A DNA stretch of 64,000 nucleotides, taken from positions 496,001 to 560,000 of the forward strand of contig CAJFCJ010000028.1 in the NCBI GenBank assembly GCA_904063045.1, read 5' to 3'. Each line of letters begins with the position of its first letter. The first letter of the stretch is position 1. The stretch is from Dimorphilus gyrociliatus. Its lineage: Eukaryota; Annelida; Polychaeta; Dinophilidae. Below, one piece after another: positions 39,582-51,175 of the stretch. The translations under genes were made by a program, and so were the position numbers. The notes beneath the pieces were generated by a model. It ran no database searches. It was not told the origin of the DNA and saw only the letters and a list, made by a program, of their open reading frames with translations.

Positions 39582-41833
39582 GAGAAAAAAATACCAATAT
39601 TTTGGAATAAAATTGTTTTTCTTTCTCTACTTCATACTAATGTGCGAAATCTGAGACTAGAAGAATAAAGTGATCACAAAGAGGCGCTATAAAAGAGTTT
39701 AGCCTTGAGTTCTTTTCTTTTTGAACATAATAAAAGGCAGTTTTCTTATTATTAATTTAGGGGGATAACAAATGCCAATAAGAACTTCATGGGATCTCTA
39801 GAAAGTTGCAAGTTTTATTAAAAAACGTCTCAATGGAAGTGAACCACCAATAGCCTTTTGTTAAAAATTTATTACAAACATATTCCTATACTTCTCTTTC
39901 TACAGCAAAGTTTGCAATTAATAAATAGAAAGGAAAAATTATCAATCAATTTCTCAGTTATAACAAACTACATTGTATTATTTCTCAACTTTTTTTTTGA
40001 GATCACACGTAACATTGCAATATGTCATGCCCTCTGTTGTTTTTATCTAGTACTAATCCTGTAACATAAACTACATTAGAACAAAATTTGATGTTAAGAA
40101 ATATCCTTTAGATGGCGTAGCGATTTTAGTATCGTTCATTGAAAATATATACAATTAGATAAACTGATGAAAACAATACAACCAATTAGTATCGTTACTT
40201 TTTTCACTTATTAATTAATAAAGTTTCCTATTTAACTATAGAAATAAATCCTAAAAGTTAACATAATTAGAAATAAATAGTGCATAAATACTAATATATT
40301 TAGGAAAAATAATGATAAATCACGAAATATATTAGTGTGCAAACACGCAAATATATTAATGTATATATATATATATATATATATATTAATATATGTTATA
40401 TATTATTTATCTATTTGTATATGTAAATAATACTTTCGATAATTATTCAAAAATGGAAAAAAAAGCTGTTAAGAAAATTGTTAAACTAATATATAACAAT
40501 AGTAATTTTATATAAAAGGAACAAAATTAAAGAAATATTGACTTTTATATTATATTTATCTATAGAATAAATCTTTTCATTTTAATTTGTGAATTTTTTT
40601 TCTTTTTAAATTTAATAACAAAGTATTATTATTAATATTTTAATACAGTAATAATTAATTTTCGTTCTGTACTCCATACTTACAAGTATTTCTTTATTTT
40701 CGTGAAAATTAATTATTAATTGAATGGCTTTATTGTATTTTTAGTTATCATTCTATTTATTATGTTCTCTCTCTCTCTCTCTCTCTCTTTTTCGTAGATA
40801 TTTTACTCAAGTTTAAACAAAAATTCACGTTAATTATTCCTTAGCTCTTAGCTATTATTCTTATAAAAAAAGAAAAGAAAATAGGTACTTCCTGTTCTCT
40901 CTCTTCTTTTTTTTGAAATATGGATTACGTGATGGAAAATGAAGAAAATAAAATATACAAAATATTCAAAGTCTTTCTTCATTTCGCTTCCTTTACCTTT
41001 CTACTAAATTGGTTTATGTATAATAGAGAGGTATGATAAAATAAAAATAGTAATAGATTACTTCCCCCCCCCTCCCCCCGTCCCCCTCCCAATAACTATT
41101 ATGAAAATATGCGTATTTACTAGTCTATATAGTCTAAGGTGGAAGGAAAGTGTAAAACAAAACAAGTATCCCTTAAATAAGAAAGTAAGAGTATAATAGG
41201 GGAAAAAACATAAAGAAAAGAAAATTCGGTGAAGCGTAAAAGATGGACGAATGATTTTGTATTAGCATTGGCGATACTTTTCCTTTTAACTAAAAGTTCA
41301 TGACCACACAAAAATTTTGTAGAATCTATTTATAACAAACAAGAAAAAATAAAAGAATAGAGAAATTTTCCTCTAGTTTTCTTCCTCTCTTTTGATCATT
41401 TATTAATTAAGATAATTCATTATGTTTAATACATTGTTGAAAAATTGTTTGATTTAACTAGAAATAATAAATGAAGAATATATAGGAGGTTTCTCTTGTA
41501 GATGATAAAGAGCCCATTATACTACACATATATTTGTATTGTAATTTATGACCATACCTATCAACCATATAGCAACTTCTCTTTACATGTCAATAGCTTT
41601 GATTTCTTAGAAATCGTCTTTCTACCCTTCTACTGCACTGTAATGTAACAACGTTACTTATCTTACAATATTATTTTCAATATTTCCTTTCTTTTACTAT
41701 AATTCAATATACATTTATCATTACACTATTATACGTATTATATAATATACTAAAGTTGAGTAGTGTAACTTGAGTATTTAATCAGTGCCTGTTAAAAGTT
41801 TAGTACTTTATCGCCACTGCGAACCTGGAGAAG

Positions 41834-42649
41834 ATGATTCTCTTAAAGATTCTTATATTATTTTCTTCAGCTTATTCAACAATTTCCTTAAGGTTTCTTA
41901 TTTCCATTAAGTTTTATAACTAATTTACTTATTGATAATAGAAATTGTTGTTTAACTATTTAAACATTTAACAGATATTGTTGCATTGAGCAAAAGAAGA
42001 CTGTAAAATTAGAACTGCTTCATAACGAAAAGACTGTTTATTCGATACAAGGTAATACTGAAAATGAATTAACGGTACCTGCCTATGAACGTCTAATTAA
42101 GAGGCAAATTTGGAACAATCAAATATGTATAAGTCTAAAATTTCGTAAGTGATCTTATAGTCTTTCTATTTGTATTATATACAATTAGCGGATTGAACAA
42201 TTATTTACATATATATACATATAGGTGGACGATTTGCCAATGAAAGAGATATCAAATGTTTGATTAAAGCGGTTGGTGAATACAACATTCAAAAATTAAA
42301 AGATAAAGAAGAATTCAAGACGATTTCATCATCCACGGTTCCAATGGTGAAAGAGAGTCTTGATAGAGTAGGAGACGAAAAGAATAATAATAATAATAAA
42401 TGGAACAATAATGCTCAATTTCTTTTGCAAATTGGAACATTAATGGCCGTGGCTTTATTAGGATTCATTATAATTATTATCAGTGCTCTATTTTGGTGCA
42501 GTCTTCGAAAAATTCTATTGAGAAAGAATAGTTGGGATACTAATCAGAACGTTCTTCAAAGTTCTCCCGATTTCTTACCTTCTTACGATAAAGCTGTCAC
42601 AGAATCAAAGAATACATGGACGGTTCATGGTAATTTAGACGAATTCTGA
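41834..42649 (+). CDS. Small type I membrane protein with PSY-containing tail, unknown family
   Basis: Three exons, 41834-41892, 41975-42144 and 42225-42649, give 217 residues. Signal peptide MILLKILILFSSAYSTISL; ectodomain of about 115 residues with only four cysteines (YCCIEQ, NQICISL, IKCLIK); an Asn-rich stretch (encoded by an AAT repeat) before the TM segment QIGTLMAVALLGFIIIIISA; then WCSLRKILLRK and a tail with SPDFLPSYDKAV. The LPSY motif resembles PPxY-type WW ligands in small adaptor membrane proteins such as the Shisa group, but the cysteine pattern does not match Shisa as I know it. Function unknown. Junction phases are 2 and 1. Confidence 0.72.
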
Positions 42650-44478
42650 CAACAATAATTTTACCATAATAATACTTTCATTTTTTTAATCGTCTACGTA
42701 TCCTCAAATAACATCAGCTGTCAGGGGTATTCTCAATGAAATCTAGACGGTTTTTGTGACGCACCGAAGATACTTGAAAGAATTCAGTAAAAAAAAAAAT
42801 TGAAAATATATCAAAAAGAAATAAATGTTCAATTCACTGAAGAGAAAGAAAGAGAAAAAAAATGAAATACAGAGAATGAAATAGATTGATAGTAGGTGAA
42901 AGAGGGAGAGAGAAGGAGAAAGAGGGATAGTGAAGGAGGGGAAGAAAAAAGAAGAAGGACGGAAAGAAAACACACTTGGAGAGAGAGAGAATAAGAGAGA
43001 CAAAGAAGGATTGAGAATAAACAAAGCAGAACGTATGGATAATAAACTACAATTAAAAAGATTATAACTCAAGATATATCCAGTTAAAAAAATCTCTTAC
43101 CTCTATTCGTAATCTTTAATTGCTCTGTCTTCGTTTATACCTTTGCTGTCTACTTCTTCCTCTCCTATTGCTTTCTCCCTCTCCCTCCCCCCCCTCTCTC
43201 TCTCTCTCTCTCTCTTTCACTCTCTCTAATCCTCTTGTACTAACCAATAATTTTTTCTCACATAATATAAATATTTTGAAATATGTATATAATATTTATG
43301 AATATCTATCTATTTAAATATTATTTTTTCTTTCTCTAATACATGAAAAAAATAATTTTATATAAATTTGCTATAAAAATAGCATGTGTAAAGTAATAGT
43401 GAAGCAGGAATTTAGACACGATTATGATTAATGGTAATGTTAAGTTCGAGTTTTTTTTAGGTTAAATTAAAAGATGAATGAATGACTAATTAAACCTTTT
43501 CATTTATTGAGTTAAATTAACAGAAGTTTAAACTTGCGTCCAGCCGAAAAAGTCATACAATCATGAATATCAATTTAAGTAGGAGAAAGAAAAGAGAGAG
43601 AGAGAGAGAGAGCCTTCTATTCAAATATGCCATTTTCGTAATTAACTGCATTTATGACAATGCTAAAGAGTGAAAAGAATAAGGAAATGAAGAGAAACCC
43701 ATTCCTCCGTGAAAAAGATAAAATAATGCTTTCACGTAGCTTTTTCTTTATTTTTTTTCATTTATTTTTTAATTTTCGACGCTATAGCCTTAAAATATCC
43801 TTTAAGAAGTTTGTTTATCTTTTCCCGTGGCATAGTCACTTTTTTCCATATGTCCTCCTCTTCATCTATTTTACATTAAACTCCTTTCTATCCTATCTCC
43901 ACTTCTCTATACCCACTTCCTTTCTTTACGTTATTCTATTTGCTTTTAATGCAATGACATTTAATTTGTTAGGAATTTGTATAGGGCGGCGGGGAGTCTT
44001 GTTTTCTCTTCAAAAGGTGGGTCATTGTTTCCGCCCTCATCGTTTTTCACCCATTTAAAGACGCACCGATGGTTTAATTAATTAACAATCTGCTTTACTC
44101 TTAGTCGGCTCCCTCTCTTTTATTTATCTCACCATTTAGAGCGCGTGGAGGATATATTAGCTTTTTTCTTTTTAACAATAGAGTTACTATCAGCATTTAC
44201 AATTTGTTAAATATTTTTAAAACTTTTTAGTTTCTGCAAAAAAAGTTTAAATGAAGTATTCCATCTTACGTTCTCATTACTTACATAAAATGCAAAAGAT
44301 ATATTTAATAAAGAATTTAATAACTCGACGCGTATTGGTTGAAAATAACAAGAGGAGAACGACGATTCGTTCACGCTAGCTCCTCCCAGATGCTCATCAA
44401 TATCCCCTTATTTACACAATCCGAATTAAGGTAGTCGATGGTGTTACGTTTTACTTGTTGAAATTACTACACAGTGGA
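42650..44478. other. Spacer upstream of the homeobox gene
   Basis: GA-rich (about 42840-43010 and 43592-43612) and CT-rich (about 43181-43216) tracts. The last 150 bases before the homeobox ATG are less AT-rich and may hold its promoter. No coding exon was seen. Confidence 0.5.
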
Positions 44479-46208
44479 ATGCAAATGAATAGTAGTAGAC
44501 CTTTACCAGAATCAACAGAGTCTGTAAGTATACACCTAAGTATTATAGATGAATCTTTGGAGTATTACAAATATAATTATAAATTTGTAAGAATTTAACA
44601 TAAAAAGAGTCATTAAAGGGCAATGAATTGAATTTAAAAGTTATATTTATTTTAAATACTATCTTGGAATATTGAATAGATTATTTTTTTCTCGCTCTCT
44701 TAACAGTGATAATCTTAGCAGGTTAATTTAAATAAACACTAATTTTAGTATACGAACTATGAGAGAGAGGGAGAGAGAGAGAGAAATAAAATGTAATTTG
44801 TATTACTTATCCTTACTTTTTTAAATGTTAATTAATAAAAAAATGATTTTGACATATAATACTAGTCATAGCAGCAGGATACTATTTATCAAAGTTATTT
44901 CAGATTAAAAGGCAAAATGATAATTCATTCGATTTTTCCATACAAAGGACAGTTATTTATTTAAAAAAGTGAACTAAATGCCACCACCCATCTCTTCTAA
45001 AGTAAAAAATAGGAAGAAAAACCAAACAATTGAATAAAAGAAACACCTTATTCTCCTTTAAATTTAAATTATCATGATAGAATTAATAATCCTTTTCTTA
45101 ATTCTATTGACACAACTTTTCCAATGTATCACTACTTTGTCAATGTTGTAATCTATTGAAATTCTTAATCGTGTATAAGCTGTTAACAAGTATTTAAAAG
45201 TAACATATAGATAGTATTATAAATTTTATAAATCTTATTTATATAATTTATTCATATATAATATTTATTTACATAAATAAAACATTAAAGTGTAGTCGTG
45301 AAATCTTTAATCCTTTATTCATGTTAATATAATATAAATATATCATTTTACTGAATTTTATCTTCTTAATTACTTACTTTTTGCACATAGTTTAAAATAC
45401 GTCACGAAGAGCAATTGCAGTTTCCTTTATTTTATTTCTATCCTTTCTTTATTTTTTTTGTTTGTTAATGTAATTTTATCGTGCTGATCATCGACAAATA
45501 AAATACAACAAAAGACGATAAAAACGAATCCATGCGTAATGACTATTTCTTATTGAACAGGTAACAACCGGATTATCTTTCTTGGACACTCCTCGAATAA
45601 CCTCTAACGTTGGAACTGATATGTTATTAGATGATTTTATTTTGGGTAGGAGACGTCAAGTAATAAGCTTTATTTTTCTATACTTAGCTAATGTCTTATT
45701 ATCTAATTCTTATAATAATTTGTTTGTTTGATAGAGGAGAAATAGGACTACCTTTACTCCACAACAATTACAAGCTTTGGAAGAACTATTCGCTAGGACT
45801 CACTATCCCGATATCTTTGTTAGAGAAGAACTTGCCTTTCGTATTAAACTATCAGAATCCCGTATTCAAGTTTGGTTTCAGGTAGGAGAATTTTGTAATT
45901 TTTTCAAGAACAAATATGTTCTTCTCTTTTAGAACCGTCGAGCTAAATGGCGTAAAATGACTCGCTCGAGATTAACAAGAACTTTGGGTACGTCTCCGTC
46001 TCATTCACCAGAACAATGGCGTAATCTTAATCCGCCTCAAACTCCAGCTTGGAGACACACTTTACCAGTACCTCAACCAAATTACATTTATCCTCATCTT
46101 TCCTGCTTCCAGCCAGCATTACACTTTCCTTGTCCACCGCCTCTCGAACAACCGAACGACTTAAGGACGAGAATAGAACAAAGATCCAAAGCAGCTAAAA
46201 AGGATTGA
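44479..46208 (+). CDS. drgx: Paired-type homeobox transcription factor, Drgx-like
   Basis: Four exons: 44479-44523, 45561-45659, 45735-45881, 45933-46208, total 188 residues. The homeodomain starts [19 protein letters not shown], continues [18 protein letters not shown] and ends [13 protein letters not shown], with Gln50. Among paired-type families the RRNRTTFT, QQLxALE, FAxTHYPDxFxREELA and WRK combination is closest to Drgx/Prrxl1 (sensory neuron factor); Prrx is the next choice. The stretch just before it, [12 protein letters not shown], also parallels the vertebrate Drgx N-terminus. The last exon is Pro-rich and ends in [17 protein letters not shown], which looks like a degenerate OAR motif. 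ATG codons at 44479 and 44485 are both in frame; the first is used here. The protein is short for the family. Confidence 0.88.
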
Positions 46209-46210
46209 CC

Positions 46211-46216
46211 AATAAA
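46211..46216 (+). terminator. Poly(A) signal of the homeobox gene
   Basis: AATAAA begins two bases after the stop codon, implying a 3' UTR of only a few tens of bases if used. Confidence 0.5.
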
Positions 46217-46541
46217 ATTTCACTCGAATTCTCTTTATTTCAATCTAATCTTGTTAATGTAATAATGATTAATGTGGTTTTAAACTTGTATTAATTTGTA
46301 CTTTCATTAGTTTATAAATTCAATCATTACAAGTATTTTTAATATTTTACTATACTTTATTCAACAGAAAACAAGCAAAAAAAAAAGTAACCGGTTTTTT
46401 TTATCATGTTAACAGATAGATGGCGTTGTTTATGATAACTTTTTATTGTTCAATTGGATTTCTATTTCATAAAATATTAAATGTATTACAACATTTTTAA
46501 TTTAAGTATCTTAATATAAAATATTAATACAAAATTAAAAA

Positions 46542-46551
46542 CTATTTATAA
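46542..46551 (+). promoter_or_regulatory. MEF2-type site upstream of calsequestrin
   Basis: CTATTTATAA fits YTAWWWWTAR and lies about 200 nt before the ATG. It fits a muscle gene, but chance matches are common in AT-rich DNA. Confidence 0.25.
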
Positions 46552-46751
46552 TTTAATATAAACCCCATGAGGTATACTTTTTTAAAAATATCTTTCTAAA
46601 TATAGTTGTCGATAGAGGGCGCTTGTACGGTTATGACGTATTGAACGTATCAGACAGTTGCCTGGCTTCACCTAGTGAGTCATTGACGATATTTCTTCAA
46701 AGAGAGTAGAAAGATTCAACAAAAAGGAACTAATTGAAAAACATTCTAATC

Positions 46752-49644
46752 ATGAATTCAATGATTAGGATTATCTTACTTTTAGCGTTTTGCTCGACGC
46801 ATTCAGCCCATGAAAGATTTTGGTATCCCTACCACGATGGAACTTCAAGAGTTGTCCGTCTGACCGCCGATACCCTTCAGAGTACCCTTCAAAATAAGAA
46901 CGTTGTCGTTGTACACTACGAATTGGCAAATGATCAAAACGAAAAAGGGAAGAGCGACACTATAAATAAAATGTTAGAGGTTGGTAATTCAAGTATTATA
47001 CCTTTAAAAAGAAAAAATCGCTTAAAGGGATGACGCCTATATATTAACGCTAAAATATCATGATTTTACATGGTATTATTGATTTTTTATGAAAACTTTC
47101 TTATATTTTACATATATATTAGTATATATACTGCTTTATCAACATACAAGAAGTAGTTTGAATTGGTGTTATCCTCTATTAATCATTTTCTTGAATATTT
47201 TATAAATCACGTAAAGGAAGAACTATCCCGTCAGCTATGACCTTGTAAGAAAAAAAAAGAACTACTATATAAACTTGTACTATCAATTATCTTAAATAAA
47301 AGTAGAAGAGTATCAGAGAGATTATCATTTTTATCACTCTAAGATGCGATATTGTACTATTTTCTACTCTTCCTATATATATATTAGTATATAATTTTCT
47401 AGTTCAATGTTAAAATTCTATCAATGAATTGACTAAGAACATAAAGAAAGGAGGAGAAAAGATAACTCTCTTTCTTCTATTATTCATCATATTTTACTTT
47501 CAACAAAATCTAAAGATTAGAAATAGTTGATTAGGATAAGAATAAAAAAGGTGATATTTTCTTATCTATTTTCTTTGCAGGGATATCTTAGTACTTATGA
47601 CGCAATTGACTGAATTTTTTTTATTATTATCAATTCTTTTATTTTTATATCTGCCTACATCTTTACAGACAACTGCGCAAGTTCTCGAAAATAATCAAGT
47701 TGTTGTTGGCGTATACAATCTTGCTGACGGAGCCCCTGCAGAAGGAGGTATGTATAGTAATCCTATAAGATTAGGCCTTTTAAAGGTTTTTAAAGTACAC
47801 ATTTTTTTATACAACTTTTAGGCTTACAACAACCAGGAGCAATAAAAGTATATAGACAAGGCAAACCATTCGATTTCAATGGTTATCATTTACCTGAAAC
47901 TTTATTGTCTTTCATTAGCAAGGTACGAAATTTTGTTTTTTTCATTATCATTTGCTTATCAGAGATTAAGTACGTGTTAACCGTTTTTTAGGTTAATTCT
48001 ACTGCGGTTACGCAAATAGCAAATAAACAAGATAAGAAACTCTTCGATAGCTACGAAGGAACAAAGGTTATTGGATTTTTTCAACAAGAAAGTGGTGCTT
48101 ATAAATTTTATGAACAAGCTGCCGAATTTTTTCATCCCAACATACCATTCTTTGTTGTTTTCGATCAACTAATCGCCAATAGCCTTCGTTGTAAGGGAAC
48201 TGGTATCATTGAGTTAGTTCTTCCATTTAGAAAGGATAGAGTACAATGTCCCCAAATTGTAAGTTTAAAACTAACATTATTTCTTTATTTTATTGACCCA
48301 TATCCATTATCTTCAATAGCCTGCCACAACTGAAGAAATAGTTAGCTTTGTTCGACAAAATAGAAGTACATCTTTACTGAAAATAACCAAAGAAAATGTT
48401 CACTCTTTATGGGGTGAAAGAGAAAACGACGTCGTCGCCTTCTATTCAGCCTCCTCTCCAGCAGGAAGATCATTTTTTAAAGTCATAAAAGGAAGAGCTA
48501 GATATTGTAATGCAACAGCAAATCCTATGCTCGCTATAGATATAGACCAATTTCCAATGGTGAGATATATTAATAGATATTCGAGAACTGTTAAATATTA
48601 AATTATACATAGTATTAACAATTTTAATAACTTCGTTTAGTTGGTCGACGTTTGGCAATCTCTGTTAAAAATTGATTTATCTCAACCTCATTTGGGCTTT
48701 ATCAACTCTAAAACAGTAAGTAACGTTTAATAATTGGTATTGTATGATGAAAACCAATTAAATTTTTATTTTCTTCATTTGTAGTATGAGTCTGCATGGA
48801 TGGATATTTCATCTTTCCCAACGTTAACACCAGTTGATCAGGGTAGAGCTGTTCAACAATGGATGCAAGATATAGACGACGGTCTGATTAAAAATGACGG
48901 TTCAGAGCCAGCAAGTAATTATTTTTTTATTAATATTAATTCAAGTAAAAGAAATGTTTAATTGGGAATCTTGTTTTCTTCTTAGCAATTGAAGGTGAAA
49001 GAGCACCGTTGAGCTGTCAGGAAAAAGTAGAAAAAGTCAAGAAAAGTGAAAAAGAAGCAAAAAGAGAAGAGGTGAAAAATACTCAATCTGTTGAAGTTGA
49101 AGCAGAGAAAATTTCAAAGAGTGAGGATAAAGAAGTTGCTGAAGAAGCCAAACAAGAAGCTGTGGTGGAAGAAATAGAAAAACAGAAGGTTGAAAAAACT
49201 CAAGCTGAAAAAAAGGAAAAGAAAGAAACAGAAAAGAGCGAGAAAGTTAAAAAACCGAAGGTAGAGGGGGAAAAGAATAATCAAAAAGAAGATCAAAAGA
49301 AGAAAGTAGAGAGAAAGAAGAAGGAGGAAAAACCGAAAAGAGAAGATAACAATAAAAAAGAAGAGCAAACTAAGAAAGAAGAAAAACCAAGAAAATCGAA
49401 AAAAGAGAATAACGAACAAAAAAGAGAAGAAGAGGAGGAAAGAGGAGAGAAACAAGTTGAGAAAGAAAGAGATAATAAGAAAAAGAAAAATTATAAGAAT
49501 AAGAATAAGAATGAGGAACGTAAAGAAGAGAAAGAAGTAGAAGAAAAACAAGATAAGAAGAATGAAAAAAAAGGAAAGAAACAGAACAAAGAAAAGAAAT
49601 TTAAAGATGAAAAGCAACAAAAGAATAAGAAATATAAGAAATAG
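46752..49644 (+). CDS. CASQ: Calsequestrin with Lys/Glu-rich (KEKE) C-terminal tail
   Basis: Calcium-binding protein of the sarco/endoplasmic reticulum lumen. Eight exons: 46752-46979, 47669-47747, 47822-47922, 47992-48258, 48320-48559, 48641-48715, 48785-48914, 48986-49644; 592 residues, all phases consistent. Signal peptide (MIRIILLLAFCSTHSA). Three thioredoxin-like domains without CxxC follow: FWYPYHDGTSRVVRLTADTL at the start (calsequestrin FPEYDGVDRVINV), AAEFFHPNIPFFVVFDQ (EFHPYIPFF), LLKIDLSQPHLGFIN, SAWMDISS and VQQWMQDIDDGLI near residue 370. The tail (about 210 residues, one exon) is Lys/Glu-rich: by hand count of the last 211 residues K 70, E 54, R 8, D 6, net positive. Known calsequestrins end in acidic Asp/Glu tails. 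There is no KDEL; the end is KKYKK. Confidence 0.9.
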
Positions 49645-49992
49645 AGAAAATCTTCGTATTTTTCCCATTTTCAATCTACCTAAATATTTTACGCAAAAAG
49701 TTTAAACTATTATTTTTTCCGTAGAAAGAATTTTATATGAATACAAAGAAATTTGAGAGAAATCTCAAAGATTTAGCATTAACAGTTTGATGGCTTTATT
49801 ATTATTATTAGATATTAGCTCATTAGGTCATTAGTAGGCCTTTGTCTTCGGATTTCTTTATTATTATCTACTTTAGATTTAATTTAAATATTTAAAATAT
49901 ATCCTTTTCAAACATCTTCATTCCATTCAATTCGATAAATAATAAAGCAATAATTGTATACGAGAGTATTTTTCATATCAACTAAAGCCGAT
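49645..49992. other. Short spacer
   Basis: Likely calsequestrin 3' UTR and promoter of the next gene; nothing coding seen. Confidence 0.4.
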
Positions 49993-50608
49993 ATGAGGAG
50001 ATCTTTAGGTTCAAAAGATGATCTTCAAGTAGTTAAAGGAATGATTGAAGGCGAAGTTAAATCCCTTCAAACAGAATTAGCTAGAATGATAGGAAAGTTT
50101 AAAAGCTTAGAATCAGTTCACACAGCTACTTTAGAACAATTAAGCGAGGTATTCTACAGCATACAGTATTTATTGATTTCACTTTTTATAGTATTTTATT
50201 AGTATTTTCCCTTTTTCTATCAAGAATACAGAATTTAATTAAAAACTTTTGCAACAGTGTCGTATTGATGTAAATCAATCGGAAAATTGTTTAAAGTTAT
50301 ACGAAAAAGAAATTAATTCTTTACAAAGAATTTACGAAAATGAAGAAACAAAAATTCTTAACTTAAAAGCTGAAAATCAAGGACTTTTAGCTTTGTTTAA
50401 AATAGCCAATAACCTCTTAAAAAGTGGAAGAAATGATCAAGAATCTCAAAATTTATTGAGTAATTTAGATGAGAAAATTGCTAAAGAATTACCCAACGGT
50501 ATTCAAATATATTCAAATATAACAAATCGTTTAATTGGTAATGATAATATCAATGCAAAATTTCAATCAGAAACGACTACAGCGTCTCTAACACATTTTT
50601 TATTATAA
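49993..50608 (+). CDS. Short coiled-coil protein, unknown family
   Basis: Two exons, 49993-50148 and 50258-50608, joined at GCGAG/GTATTC and caacag, giving 168 residues. An in-frame stop lies just upstream of the ATG. Heptad-like helices run through most of the protein (MIEGEVKSLQTELARMIGKF and CLKLYEKEINSLQRIYENEE), ending in a polar Ser/Thr tail. There is no signal peptide or membrane segment. I do not recognise the family; a centrosomal or ciliary coiled-coil role would be a guess. It converges tail to tail on Sema5. Confidence 0.65.
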
Positions 50609-51175
50609 CTAATACAAAATTTACAACATTCAATTATTACGAATTCATTTTAGATATTAATGTTTCTTCTATTCAAATTTGAATTAATTAATTAATGAAT
50701 ATTAATCATATTACATTTTATTAATATTCATTACCTCAACTTTTTTACCTAGGGTTACTAATACTTTGTTTTTTTTTATATTATAAGACAGATAGTCTAT
50801 CGAATATGAATATTAATTAAGTTTATTCTTAAAGCTATCCAATTCCTTTATTTTAAATATTTAGAAACGTTTTATTTACAAAGAGGATGTATGTTTTAAT
50901 GCATAAATCTGTATATAAAAATTTTTTTTTGACAAAGTAGGCCTGTTATTAAATTTTTATTAGCATTACGAATAAAATTAATATAACTAGGGTAAAAAAA
51001 AATAAACAACAAAAAAAGAAATAATAATGAAAAGAACAGATCTCACTGCAATTTATCTTTGAATGGTTGGATATACTGTAGTATGAAAGGGAACGAAAGA
51101 GAGAATGAACAAATGATAAAATGTATTTTTTCTTATTCTTTCTTTTTTTGGCTTTTATTCGGCTTTATAGTCTTA
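50609..51175. other. Convergent spacer
   Basis: Between the 3' ends of the coiled-coil gene and Sema5; AT-rich, no coding exon. Confidence 0.5.

Larger units (their letters stand above)
36626..41833. other. Longest spacer of the window (5.2 kb)
   Basis: AT-rich DNA with many microsatellites: AT runs (36723-36748, 40362-40386), GGA-rich tract (38061-38100), GA run (39547-39577), CT run (40766-40788) and a C-rich tract (41063-41090). I looked for splice-flanked coding segments on both strands and found none that I could support. Confidence 0.5.
46209..46751. other. Calsequestrin upstream region
   Basis: AT-rich spacer with a MEF2-type sequence CTATTTATAA (46542-46551) and a CRE-like TGACGTA near 46635. 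No coding exon. Confidence 0.45.

Noticed and set aside
42743-43072. Ser/Phe/Leu-rich minus-strand frame
   Set aside because: Translation of GA-rich low-complexity DNA, no domain.
43654-44058. 134-codon Phe-rich plus-strand frame
   Set aside because: Composition follows T-rich DNA; no signal peptide, family motif or splice context that I could support.
49114-49674. Long hydrophobic reading frame on the minus strand
   Set aside because: It is the complement of the purine-rich KEKE tail exon of calsequestrin; Leu/Phe richness is a by-product of the opposite strand.
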